A stretch of DNA of 64,000 nt, taken from NCBI GenBank assembly GCA_911728455.2, contig OU452224.1, positions 372,001-436,000 on the forward strand, in the 5' to 3' direction. The position numbers were made by a program, and so were the translations under genes. Below, in pieces: positions 25,163 through 37,433 of this stretch. Positions within the stretch are counted from its first letter, which is position 1. Every line of letters begins with the position of its first letter. Below the pieces are notes generated by a model. It saw only the letters and a list, made by a program, of their open reading frames with translations. It ran no database searches and was not told the DNA's origin. This DNA is from Marthasterias glacialis. Its lineage: Eukaryota; Echinodermata; Asteroidea; Forcipulatida; Asteriidae.

Positions 25163-26143
25163 TTACTCGAGAAATAATGGGACTAGAGAGAAATTTCTTG
25201 TACCTGCAGTTAGCTGCCATAGTCCTGCATCCGAAAATCTAGTTTTCCCGGCCAGCCAGGGCCATCTTCCGCCTTGAAACGACCAGGGAACGGGGCTGCT
25301 CTGAATGCGCTTCAAACGCCTGTCTAATGGCACTTTTGTACACGAAGCTGTAACAGAGTGAAAACAAGACTTAGCAGCAGCTATATCTACCAAAGTAATG
25401 GGGGAAACTGACAAGTCAGACACTGTTGGAAAGCCCTGCTCATGCGCTTTCCGAAATTGCCGGTCTTGGAGCTGTGGAGTAAACAGGGAGAATGCCAGGG
25501 ACGGCGGAGTGAGGACACCCCGAAAATGTCCAGTGCATACGGCCATGCTGTGTGTACGTCAACAATAGCCAAGGCCGCTACATGTGTGATGGACCGAAGC
25601 CAGCAAAAAAAAAAAAACCGCCAAAAAGGAAGTCGGCAGCGCCAAGGCCAATTACTCAAGAAATAATGGGACTAGAGAGAAATTTCTTGTACCTGCAGTT
25701 AGCTGCCATAGTCCTGCATCCGAAAATCTAGTTTTCCCGGCCAGCCAGGGCCATCTTCCGCCTTAAAACGACCAGGGAACGTGGCTGCACTGAATGCGCT
25801 TCAAACTCCTGTCTAGTGGCACTTTTGTACACGAAGCTGTAACAGAGTGAAAACAAGACTTAGCAACAGCTCTATCTACCAAAGTAATGGCGGGAAACTG
25901 ACAAGTCAGACACTGTTGGAAAGCCCTGCTCATGCGCTTTCCGAAAATGCCGGTCTTGGAGCTGTGGAGTAAACAGGGAGAATGCCAGTGACGGCGGAGT
26001 GAGGACACCCCGAAAATGTCCAGTGCATACGGCCATGCTGTGTGTACGTCAACAATAGCCAAGGCCGCTACCTGTGTGCTGCACCGAAGCCAGCAAAAAA
26101 AAAAAAAAAACGCCAAAAAAGAAGTCGGCAGCGCCAAGGCCAA
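25163..26143. repeat. GCGC-type block B7 (2 monomers)
   Basis: The first unit has CTCGAG, AGCAGCAGC, CCGAAATTGCC and GTGTGATGG. The second has GCTGCACCG and AACTCCTGTC. The first is mosaic: its end carries the domain III mark GATGGACCG. Confidence 0.7.
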
Positions 26144-27128
26144 TTACTCGAGAAATAATGGGACTAGAGAGAAATTTCTTGTACCTGCAGTTAGCTGCCA
26201 TAGTCCTGCATCCGAAAATCTAGTTTTCCCGGCCAGCCAGGGCCATCTTCCGCCTTGAAACGACCAGGGAAAAGGGCTGCTCTGAATGCGCTTCAAACGC
26301 CTGTCTAATGGCACTTTTGTACACGAAGCTGTAACAGAGTGAAAACAAGATTTAGCAACAGCTCTATCTCCCAAAGTAATGGCGGGAAACTGACAAGTCA
26401 GACACTGTTGGAAAGCCCTGCTCATGGGCTTTCCGAAAATGCCGGTCTTTTAGCTGTGGAGTAAACAGGGAGGATGCCAGCGACGGCGGAGTGAGGACTA
26501 CCCGAAAATGTCCAGTGCATACGGCCAGGTGGTGTGTACGTCAACAATAGCCAAGACCGCTACCTGTGTGCTGGACCGAAGCCAGCAAAAAACAAAAAAA
26601 AAAACGCCAAAAAAGAAGTCGGCAGCGCCAAGGCCAATTACTCAAGAAATAATGGGACTAGAGAGAAATTTCTTGTACCTGCAGTTAGCTGCCATAGTCC
26701 TGCATCCGAAAATTTAGTTTTCCCGGCCAGCCAGGGCCATCTTCCGCCTTGAAACGACCAGGGAACGGGGCTGCTCTGAATGCGCTTCAAACGCCTGTCT
26801 AATGGCACTTTTGTACACGAAGCTGTAACAGAGTGAAAACAAGATTTAGCAACAGCTCTATCTCCCAAAGTAATGGCGGGAAACTGACAAGTCAGACACT
26901 GTTGGAAAGCCCTCCTCATGGGCTTTCCGAAAATGCCGGTCTTTTAGCTGTGGAGTAAACAGGGAGGATGCCAGCGACGGCGGAGTGAGGACACCCCGAA
27001 AATGTCCAGTGCATACGGCCATGTGGTGTGTACGTCAACAATAGCCAAGGCCGCTACCTGTGTACTGGACCGAAGCCAGCAAAAAAAAAAAAAACCGCCA
27101 AAAAAGAAGTCGGCAGCGCCAAGGCCAA

Positions 27129-28606
27129 TTACTCAAGAAATAATGGGACTAGAGAGAAATTTCTTGTACTTGCAGTTAGCTGCCATAGTCCTGCATCCGA
27201 AAATCTAGTTTTCCCGGTCAGCCAGGGCCATCTTCCGCCTTGAAACGACCAGGGAACGGGGCTGCTCTGAATGCGCCTGCAACGCCTGTCTAATGGCACT
27301 TTTGTACACGAAGCTGTAACAGAGTGAAAACAAGACTTAGCAACAGCTCTATCTCCCAAAGTAATGGCGGGAAACTGACAAGTCAGACACTGTTGGAAAG
27401 CCCTGCTCATGGGTTTCCGAAAATGCCGGTCTTTGAGCTGTGGAGTAAACAGAAAGGATGCCAGCGACGGCGGAGTGAGGACACCCCGAAAATGTCCAGT
27501 GCATACGGCCATGTGGTGTGTACGTCAACAATAGCCAAGGCCGCTACCTGTGTGCTGGACCGAAGCCAGCAAAAAACCAAAAAAAAAACGCCAAAAAAAA
27601 AGTCGGCAGCGCCAAGACCAATTACTTAAGAAATAATGGGACTAGAGAGAAATTTCTTGTACCTGCAGTTAGCTGCCATAGTCTTGCATCCAAAAATCTA
27701 GTTTTCCTGGCCAGCCAGGGCCATCTTCCGCCTTGAAACGACCAGGGAATGGGGCTGCTCTGAATGCGCTTCAAACGCCTGTCTAATGGCACTTTTGTAC
27801 ACGAAGCTGTAACAGAGTGAAAACAAGATTTAGCAACAGCTCTATCTCCCAAAGTAATGGCGGGAAACTGACAAGTCAAACACTGTTGGAAAGCCCTGCT
27901 CATGGGCTTTCCGAAAATGCCGGTCTTTTAGCTGTGGAGTAAACAGGGAGGATGCCAGCGACGGCGGAGTGAGGACACCCCGAAAATGTCCAGTGCATAC
28001 GGCCATGTGGTGTGTACGTCAACAGTAGCCAAGACCGCTACCTGGGTGCTGGACCGAAGCCAGCAAAAAAAAAAAAACCGCCAAAAAAGAAGTCGGCAGC
28101 GCCAAGGCCAATTACTCAAGAAATAATGGGACTAGAGAGAAATTTCTTGTACCTGCAGTTAGCTGCCATAGTCCTGCATCCGAAAATTTAGTTTTCCCGG
28201 CCAGCCAGGGCCATCTTCCGCCTTGAAACGACCAGGGAACGGGGCTGCTCTGAATGCGCTTCAAACGCCTGTCTAATGGCACTTTTGTACACGAAGCTGT
28301 AACAGAGTGAAAACAAGATTTAGCAACAGCTCTATCTCCCAAAGTAATGGCGGGAAACTGACAAATCAGACACTGTTGGAAAGCCCTGCTCATGGGCTTT
28401 CCGAAAATGCCGGTCTTGGAGCTGTGGAGTAAACAGGGAGGATGCCAGCGACGGCGGAGTGAGGACACCCCGAAAATGTCCAGTGCATACTGCCATGTGG
28501 TGTGTACATCAACAATAGCCAAGGCCGCTACCTGTGTGCTGGACCGAAGCCAGCAAAAAACAAAAAAAAAAACCGACAAAAAAGAAGTCGGCAGCGCCAA
28601 GGCCAA
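27129..28606. repeat. HOR unit U1 (3 monomers, ends with K)
   Basis: The monomers are: GTACTTGCAG with a broken hairpin arm (GGGTTTCC); an L-type TTACTTAAG unit with TTTTAG; and K with CATACTGCC, GTGTACATC and an A6-C-A11 tract at 28555-28572. This is the first appearance of K in the window. Confidence 0.7.
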
Positions 28607-30048
28607 TTACTCAAGAAATAATGGGACTAGAGAGAAATTTCTTGTACCTGCAGTTAGCTGCCATAGTCCTGCATCCGAAAATTTAGTTTTCCCGGCCAGC
28701 CAGGGCCATCTTCCGCCTTGAAACGACCAGGGAACGGGGCTGCTCTGAATGCGCTTGCAACGCCTGTCTAATGGCACTTTTGTACACGAAGCTGTAACAG
28801 AGTGAAAACAAGACTTAGCAACAGCTCTATCTCCCAAAGTAATGGCGGGAAACTGACAAGTCAGACACTGTTGGAAAGCCCTGCTCATGGGTTTCCGAAA
28901 ATGCCGGTCTTTGAGCTGTGGAGTAAACAGAAAGGATGCCAGCGACGGCGGAGTGAGGACACCCCGAAAATGTCCAGTGCATACGGCCATGTGGTGTGTA
29001 CGTCAACAATAGCCAAGGCCGCTACCTGTGTGCTGGACCGAAGCCAGCAAAAAACCAAAAAAAAAACGCCAAAAAAAAAGTCGGCAGCGCCAAGACCAAT
29101 TACTTAAGAAATAATGGGACTAGAGAGAAATTTCTTGTACCTGCAGTTAGCTGCCATAGTCTTGCATCCAAAAATCTAGTTTTCCTGGCCAGCCAGGGCC
29201 ATCTTCCGCCTTGAAACGACCAGGGAACGGGGCTGCTCTGAATGCGCTTCAAACGCCTGTCTAATGGCACTTTTGTACACGAAGCTGTAACAGAGTGAAA
29301 ACAAGATTTAGCAACAGCTCTATCTCCCAAAGTAATGGCGGGAAACTGACAAGTCAAACACTGTTGGAAAGCCCTGCTCATGGGCTTTCCGAAAATGCCG
29401 GTCTTTTAGCTGTGGAGTAAACAGGGAGGATGCCAGCGACGGCGGAGTGAGGACACCCCGAAAATGTCCAGTGCATACGGCCATGTGGTGTGTACGTCAA
29501 CAATAGCCAAGACCGCTACCTGGGTGCTGGACCGAAGCCAGCAAAAAAAAAAAAACCGCCAAAAAAGAAGTCGGCAGCGCCAAGGCTAATTACTCAAGAA
29601 ATAATGGGACTAGAGAGAAATTTCTTGTACCTGCAGTTAGCTGCCATAGTCCTGCATCCGAAAATTTAGTTTTCCCGGCCAGCCAGGGCCATCTTCCGCC
29701 TTGAAACGACCAGGGAACGGGGCTGCTCTGAATGCGCTTCAAACGCCTGTCTAATGGCACTTTTGTACACGAAGCTGTAACAGAGTGAAAACAAGATTTA
29801 GCAACAGCTCTATCTCCCAAAGTAATGGCGGGAAACTGACAAATCAGACACTGTTGGAAAGCCCTGCTCATGGGCTTTCCGAAAATGCCGGTCTTGGAGC
29901 TGTGGAGTAAACAGGGAGGATGCCAGCGACGGCGGAGTGAGGACACCCCGAAAATGTCCAGTGCATACTGCCATGTGGTGTGTACATCAACAATAGCCAA
30001 GGCCGCTACCTGTGTGCTGGACCGAAGCCAGCAAAAAACAAAAAAAAA
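27250..30048. repeat. Tandem trimer duplication, offset 1,478 bp
   Basis: 27250-28570 matches 28728-30048. Shared rare marks are TGCAACGCC, CATGGGTTTCC (a one-base loss in the hairpin arm), CAGAAAGG, the A6-CC-A tract, AAAAAAAAAGTCGG and GTCAAACACTG. It includes the first two K monomers. Confidence 0.75.
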
Positions 30049-30083
30049 ACCGCCAAAAAAGAAGTCGGCAGCGCCAAGGCCAA
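28607..30083. repeat. HOR unit U2 (3 monomers, ends with K)
   Basis: This is nearly a copy of U1. Its first monomer starts with the usual GTACCTGCAG, not GTACTTGCAG, so the copy boundary lies inside that monomer. The K tract (30033 onward) is followed by CCGCC, not CCGAC. Confidence 0.72.
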
Positions 30084-32044
30084 TTACTCAAGAAATAATG
30101 GGACTAGAGAGAAATTTCTTGTACCTGCAGTTAGCTGCCATAGTCCCGCATCCAAAAATCTAGTTTTCCTGGCCAGCCAGGGCCATCTTCCGCCTTGAAA
30201 CGACCAGGGAACGGGGCTGCTCTGAATGCGCTTCAAACGCCTGTCTAATGGCACTTTTGTACACGAAGCTGTAACAGAGTGAAAACAAGATTTAGCAACA
30301 GCTCTATCTCCCAAAGTAATGGCGGGAAACTGACAAGTCAGACACTGTTGGAAAGCCCTGCTCATGGGCTTTCCGAAAATGCTGGTCTTTTAGCTGTGGA
30401 GTAAACAGGGAGGATGCCAGCGACGGCGGAGTGAAGACACCCCGAAAATGTCCAGTGCATACGGCCATGTGGTGTGTACGTCAACAATAGCCGAGGCCGC
30501 TACCTGTGTGCTGGACCGAAGCCAGCAAAAAAAAAAAACCGCCAAAAAAGAAGTCGGCAGCGCCAAGGCCAATTACTCAAGAAATAATGGGACTAGAGAG
30601 AAATGTCTTGTACCTGCAGTTAGCTGCCATAGTCCTGCATCCGGAAATTTAGTTTTCCCGGCCAGCCAGGGCCATCTTCCGCCTTGAAACGACCAGGGAA
30701 CGGGGCTGCTCTGAATGCGCTTCAAACGCCTGTCTAATGGCACTTTTGTACACGAAGCTGTAACAGAGTGAAAACAAGATTTAGCAACAGCTCTGTCTCC
30801 CACAGTAATGGCGGGAAACTGACAAGTCAAACACTGTTGGAAAGCCCTGCTCATGGGCTTTCCGAAAATGCCGGTCTTTTAGCTGTGGAGTAAACAGGGA
30901 GGATGCCAGCGACGGCGGAGTGAGGACACCCCGAAAATGTCCAGTGCATACGGCCATGTGGTGTGTACGTCAACAATAGCCAAGGCCGCTACCTGTGTGC
31001 TGGACCGAAGCCAGCAAAAAAAAAAAACCGCCAAAAAAGAAGTCGGCAGCGCCAAGGCTAATTACTCAAGAAATAATGGGACTAGAGAGAAATTTCTTGT
31101 ACCTGCAGTTAGCTGCCATAGTCCTGCATCCGAAAATTTAGTTTTCCCGGCCAGCCAGGGCCATCTTCCGCCTTGAAACGACCAGGGAACGGGGCTGCTC
31201 TGAATGCGCTTCAAACGCCTGTCTAATGGCACTTTTGTACACGAAGCTGTAACAGAGTGAAAACAAGATTTAGCAACAGCTCTATCTCCCAAAGTAATGG
31301 CGGGAAACTGACAAGTCAGACACTGTTGGAAAGCCCTGCTCATGGGCTTTCCGAATATGCCGGTCTTTTAGCTGTGGAGTAAACAGGGAGGATGCCAGCG
31401 ACGGCGGAGTGAGGACACCCCGAAAATGTCCAGTGCATACGGCCATGTGGTGTGTACGTCAACAATAGCCAAGGCCGCTACCTGTGTGCTGGACCGAAGC
31501 CAGCAAAAAAAAAAAACCGCCAAAAAAGAAGTCGGCAGCGCCAAGGCTAATTACTCAAGAAATAATGGGACTAGAGAGAAATTTCTTGTACCTGCAGTTA
31601 GCTGCCATAGTCCTGCATCCGAAAATTTAGTTTTCCCGGCCAGCCAGGGCCATCTTCCGCCTTGAAACGACCAGGGAACGGGGCTGCTCTGAATGCGCTT
31701 CAAACGCCTGTCTAATGGCACTTTTGTACACGAAGCTGTAACAGAGTGAAAACAAGATTTAGCAACAGCTCTATCTCCCAAAGTAATGGCGGGAAACTGA
31801 CAAATCAGACACTGTTGGAAAGCCCTGCTCATGGGCTTTCCGAAAATGCCGGTCTTGGAGCTGTGGAGTAAACAGGGAGGATGCCAGCGACGGCGGAGTG
31901 AGGACACCCCGAAAATGTCCAGTGCATACTGCCATGTGGTGTGTACATCAACAATAGCCAAGGCCGCTACCTGTGTGCTGGACCGAAGCCAGCAAAAAAC
32001 AAAAAAAAAACCGACAAAAAAGAAGTCGGCAGCGCCAAGGCCAA
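30084..32044. repeat. HOR unit U3 (a-b-c-K)
   Basis: Monomer a has CCCGCATCCAAAAATC, TTCCTGG, ATGCTGGTC and GCCGAGG. Monomer b has AAATGTCTTG, CCGGAAATTTAG, CTGTCTCCCACAG and GTCAAACAC. Monomer c has GGCTAATTAC and CGAATATGCC. K also starts with GGCTAATTAC and has AAATCAGAC. This gives the basic order of the HOR. Confidence 0.8.
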
Positions 32045-34982
32045 TTACTCAAGAAATAATGGGACTAGAGAGAAATTTCTTGTACCTGCAGTTAGCTGCC
32101 ATAGTCCCGCATCCAAAAATCTAGTTTTCCTGGCCAGCCAGGGCCATCTTCCGCCTTGAAACGACCAGGGAACGGGGCTGCTCTGAATGCGCTTCAAACG
32201 CCTGTCTAATGGCACTTTTGTACACGAAGCTGTAACAGAGTGAAAACAAGATTTAGCAACAGCTCTATCTCCCAAAGTAATGGCGGGAAACTGACAAGTC
32301 AGACACTGTTGGAAAGCCCTGCTCATGGGCTTTCCGAAAATGCTGGTCTTTTAGCTGTGGAGTAAACAGGGAGGATGCCAGCGACGGCGGAGTGAGGACA
32401 CCCCGAAAATGTCCAGTGCATACGGCCATGTGGTGTGTACGTCAACAATAGCCGAGGCCGCTACCTGTGTGCTGGACCGAAGCCAGCAAAAAAAAAAAAC
32501 CGCCAAAAAAGAAGTCGGCAGCGCCAAGGCCAATTACTCAAGAAATAATGGGACTAGAGAGAAATGTCTTGTACCTGCAGTTAGCTGCCATAGTCCTGCA
32601 TCCGGAAATTTAGTTTTCCCGGCCAGCCAGGGCCATCTTCCGCCTTGAAACGACCAGGGAACGGGGCTGCTCTGAATGCGCTTCAAACGCCTGTCTAATG
32701 GCACTTTTGTACACGAAGCTGTAACAGAGTGAAAACAAGATTTAGCAACAGCTCTGTCTCCCACAGTAATGGCGGGAAACTGACAAGTCAAACACTGTTG
32801 GAAAGCCCTGCTCATGGGCTTTCCGAAAATGCCGGTCTTTTAGCTGTGGAGTAAACAGGGAGGATGCCAGCGACGGCGGAGTGAGGACACCCCGAAAATG
32901 TCCAGTGCATACGGCCATGTGGTGTGTACGTCAACAATAGCCAAGGCCGCTACCTGTGTGCTGGACCGAAGCCAGCAAAAAAAAAAAACCGCCAAAAAAG
33001 AAGTCGGCAGCGCCAAGGCTAATTACTCAAGAAATAATGGGACTAGAGAGAAATTTCTTGTACCTGCAGTTAGCTGCCATAGTCCTGCATCCGAAAATTT
33101 AGTTTTCCCGGCCAGCCAGGGCCATCTTCCGCCTTGAAACGACCAGGGAACGGGGCTGCTCTGAATGCGCTTCAAACGCCTGTCTAATGGCACTTTTGTA
33201 CACGAAGCTGTAACAGAGTGAAAACAAGATTTAGCAACAGCTCTATCTCCCAAAGTAATGGCGGGAAACTGACAAGTCAGACACTGTTGGAAAGCCCTGC
33301 TCATGGGCTTTCCGAATATGCCGGTCTTTTAGCTGTGGAGTAAACAGGGAGGATGCCAGCGAGGGCGGAGTGAGGACACCCCGAAAATGTCCAGTGCATA
33401 CGGCCATGTGGTGTGTACGTCAACAATAGCCAAGGCCGCTACCTGTGTGCTGGACCGAAGCCAGCAAAAAAAAAAAACCGCCAAAAAAGAAGTCGGCAGC
33501 GCCAAGGCTAATTACTCAAGAAATAATGGGACTAGAGAGAAATTTCTTGTACCTGCAGTTAGCTGCCATAGTCCTGCATCCGAAAATTTAGTTTTCCCGG
33601 CCAGCCAGGGCCATCTTCCGCCTTGAAACGACCAGGGAACGGGGCTGCTCTGAATGCGCTTCAAACGCCTGTCTAATGGCACTTTTGTACACGAAGCTGT
33701 AACAGAGTGAAAACAAGATTTAGCAACAGCTCTATCTCCCAAAGTAATGGCGGGAAACTGACAAGTCAGACACTGTTGGAAAGCCCTGCTCATGGGCTTT
33801 CCGAATATGCCGGTCTTTTAGCTGTGGAGTAAACAGGGAGGATGCCAGCGACGGCGGAGTGAGGACACCCCGAAAATGTCCAGTGCATACGGCCATGTGG
33901 TGTGCACGTCAACAATAGCCAAGGCCGCTACCTGTGTGCTGGACCGAAGCCAGCAAAAAAAAAAAACCGCCAAAAAAGAAGTCGGCAGCGCCAAGGCCAA
34001 TTACTCAAGAAATAATGGGACTAGAGAGAAATTTCTTGTACCTGCAGTTAGCTGCCATAGTCCTGCATCCGAAAATTTAGTTTTCCCGGCCAGCCAGGGC
34101 CATCTTCCGCCTTGAAACGACCAGGGAACGGGGCTGCTCTGAATGCGCTTCTAACGCCTGTCTAATGGCACTTTTGTACACGAAGCTGTAACAGAGTGAA
34201 AACAAGATTTAGCAACAGCTCTATCTCCCAAAGTAATGGCGGGAAACTGACAAATCAGACACTGTTGGAAAGCCCTGCTCATGGGCTTTCCGAAAATGCC
34301 GGTCTTTTAGCTGTGGAGTAAACAGGGAGGATGCCAGCGACGGCGGAGTGAGGACACCCCGAAAATGTCCAGTGCATACGGCCATGTGGTGTGTACGTCA
34401 ACAATAGCCAAGGCCGCTACCTGTGTGCTGGACCGAAGCCAGCAAAAAAAAAAACCGCCAAAAAAGAAGTCGGCAGCGCCAAGGCCAATTACTCAAGAAA
34501 TAATGGGACTAGAGAGAAATTTCTTGTACCTGCAGTTAGCTGCCATAGTCCTGCATCCGAAAATTTAGTTTTCCCGGCCAGCCAGGGCCATCTTCCGCCT
34601 TGAAACGACCAGGGAACGGGGCTGCTCTGAATGCGCTTCAAACGCCTGTCTAATGGCACTTTTGTACACGAAGCTGTAACAGAGTGAAAACAAGATTTAG
34701 CAACAGCTCTATCTCCCAAAGTAATGGCGGGAAACTGACAAATCAGACACTGTTGGAAAGCCCTGCTCATGGGCTTTCCGAAAATGCCGGTCTTGGAGCT
34801 GTGGAGTAAACAAGGAGGATGCCAGCGACGGCGGAGTGAGGACACCCCGAAAATGTCCAGTGCATACTGCCATGTGGTGTGTACATCAACAATAGCCAAG
34901 GCCGCTACCTGTGTGCTGGACCGAAGCCAGCAAAAAACAAAAAAAAAACCGACAAAAAAGAAGTCGGCAGCGCCAAGGCCAA
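32045..34982. repeat. HOR unit U4 (a-b-c-c'-e-K, longest)
   Basis: The order is a, b, c, then c' (CGAATATGCC with GTGCACGTC), e (CTTCTAACGCC and AAATCAGAC), and K. With six monomers it is the fullest unit seen, and most other units can be derived from it by loss of internal monomers. Confidence 0.8.
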
Positions 34983-37433
34983 TTACTCAAGAAATAATGG
35001 GACTAGAGAGAAATTTCTTGTACCTGCAGTTAGCTGCCATAGTCCCGCATCCAAAAATCTAGTTTTCCTGGCCAGCCAGGGCCATCTTCCGCCTTGAAAC
35101 GACCAGGGAACGGGGCTGCTCTGAATGCGCTTCAAACGCCTGTCTAATGGCACTTTTGTACACGAAGCTGTAACAGAGTGAAAACAAGATTTAGCAACAG
35201 CTCTATCTCCCAAAGTAATGGCGGGAAACTGACAAGTCAGACACTGTTGGAAAGCCCTGCTCATGGGCTTTCCGAAAATGCTGGTCTTTTAGCTGTGGAG
35301 TAAACAGGGAGGATGCCAGCGACGGCGGAGTGAGGACACCCCGAAAATGTCCAGTGCATACGGCCATGTGGTGTGTACGTCAACAATAGCCGAGGCCGCT
35401 ACCTGTGTGCTGGACCGAAGCCAGCAAAAAAAAAAAACCGCCAAAAAAGAAGTCGGCAGCGCCAAGGCCAATTACTCAAGAAATAATGGGACTAGAGAGA
35501 AATGTCTTGTACCTGCAGTTAGCTGCCATAGTCCTGCATCCGGAAATTTAGTTTTCCCGGCCAGCCAGGGCCATCTTCCGCCTTGAAACGACCAGGGAAC
35601 GGGGCTGCTCTGAATGCGCTTCAAACGCCTGTCTAATGGCACTTTTGTACACGAAGCTGTAACAGAGTGAAAACAAGATTTAGCAACAGCTCTGTCTCCC
35701 ACAGTAATGGCGGGAAACTGACAAGTCAAACACTGTTGGAAAGCCCTGCTCATGGGCTTTCCGAAAATGCCGGTCTTTTAGCTGTGGAGTAAACAGGGAG
35801 GATGCCAGCGACGGCGGAGTGAGGACACCCCGAAAATGTCCAGTGCATACGGCCATGTGGTGTGTACGTCAACAATAGCCAAGGCCGCTACCTGTGTGCT
35901 GGACCGAAGCCAGCAAAAAAAAAAACCCGCCAAAAAAGAAGTCGGCAGCGCCAAGGCTAATTACTCAAGAAATAATGGGACTAGAGAGAAATTTCTTGTA
36001 CCTGCAGTTAGCTGCCATAGTCCTGCATCCGAAAATTTAGTTTTCCCGGCCAGCCAGGGCCATTTTCCGCCTTGAAACGACCAGGGAACGGGGCTGCTCT
36101 GAATGCGCTTCAAACGCCTGTCTAATGGCACTTTTGTACACGAAGCTGTAACAGAGTGAAAACAAGATTTAGCAACAGCTCTATCTCCCAAAGTAATGGC
36201 GGGAAACTGACAAGTCAGACACTGTTGGAAAGCCCTGCTCATGGGCTTTCCGAATATGCCGGTCTTTTAGCTGTGGAGTAAACAGGGAGGATGCCAGCGA
36301 CGGCGGAGTGAGGACACCCCGAAAATGTCCAGTGCATACGGCCATGTGGTGTGCACGTCAACAATAGCCAAGGCCGCTACCTGTGTGCTGGACCGAAGCC
36401 AGCAAAAAAAAAAAACCGCCAAAAAAGAAGTCGGCAGCGCCAAGGCCAATTACTCAAGAAATAATGGGACTAGAGAGAAATTTCTTGTACCTGCAGTTAG
36501 CTGCCATAGTCCTGCATCCGAAAATTTAGTTTTCCCGGCCAGCCAGGGCCATCTTCCGCCTTGAAACGACCAGGGAACGGGGCTGCTCTGAATGCGCTTC
36601 TAACGCCTGTCTAATGGCACTTTTGTACACGAAGCTGTAACAGAGTGAAAACAAGATTTAGCAACAGCTCTATCTCCCAAAGTAATGGCGGGAAACTGAC
36701 AAATCAGACACTGTTGGAAAGCCCTGCTCATGGGCTTTCCGAAAATGCCGGTCTTTTAGCTGTGGAGTAAACAGGGAGGATGCCAGCGACGGCGGAGTGA
36801 GGACACCCCGAAAATGTCCAGTGCATACGGCCATGTGGTGTGTACGTCAACAATAGCCAAGGCCGCTACCTGTGTGCTGGACCGAAGCCAGCAAAAAAAA
36901 AAAACCGCCAAAAAAGAAGTCGGCAGCGCCAAGGCCAATTACTCAAGAAATAATGGGACTAGAGAGAAATTTCTTGTACCTGCAGTTAGCTGCCATAGTC
37001 CTGCATCCGAAAATCTAGTTTTCCCGGCCAGCCAGGGCCATCTTCCGCCTTGAAACGACCAGGGAACGGGGCTGCTCTGAATGCGCTTCAAACGCCTGTC
37101 TAATGGCACTTTTGTACACGAAGCTGTAACAGAGTGAAAACATGACTTAGCAACAGCTCTATCTCCCAAAGTAATGGCGGGAAACTGACAAGTCAGACAC
37201 TGTTGGAAAGCCCTGCTCATGGGCTTTCCGAAAATGCCGGTCTTGGAGCTGTGGAGTAAACAGGGAGGATGCCAGCGACGGCGGAGTGAGGACACCCCGA
37301 AAATGTCCAGTGCATACTGCCATGTGGTGTGTACATCAACAATAGCCAAGGCCGCTACCTGTGTGCTGGACCGAAGCCAGCAAAAAACAAAAAAAAAAAC
37401 CGACAAAAAAGAAGTCGGCAGCGCCAAGGCCAA
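34983..37433. repeat. HOR unit U5 (a-b-c'-e-K)
   Basis: It is like U4 with one c monomer fewer. Private marks are CCATTTTCCGCC and an A tract followed by CCCGCC near 35931. K here is a variant with ACATGACTTAGC. Confidence 0.8.

Larger units (their letters stand above)
1..27128. repeat. Array domain I: mixed monomer subtypes
   Basis: About 55 monomers. Four kinds recur: (1) hairpin right arm GCGCTTTCC with GAGAATGCC and ATCTACC; (2) loop variant CCACATGGG or CCTCATGGG with TTTTAGC; (3) an a-like type with CCCGCATCCAAAAATC and TTCCTGG; (4) an L type with GACCAATTACTTAAG, often preceded by GAATTC. A few units at 568, 20720, 22202 and 24672 carry GTATTGGAG, a mark of domain III. The mixture and nested duplications suggest repeated local exchange between diverged copies. 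The boundary with domain II is gradual, placed where K-type monomers begin to recur. Confidence 0.75.

Noticed and set aside
25614..25635. CArG-like box CCAAAAAGG near the A tract
   Set aside because: It fits poorly (five A/T bases where six are needed) and occurs in one unit only. All others have CCAAAAAAGA, which lacks the GG.
36814..37053. Plus-strand ORFs of 60-111 residues with a poly-Lys run
   Set aside because: The Lys run is the A tract read in frame; the frame after it changes with tract length between units. No start context or domain supports a gene.
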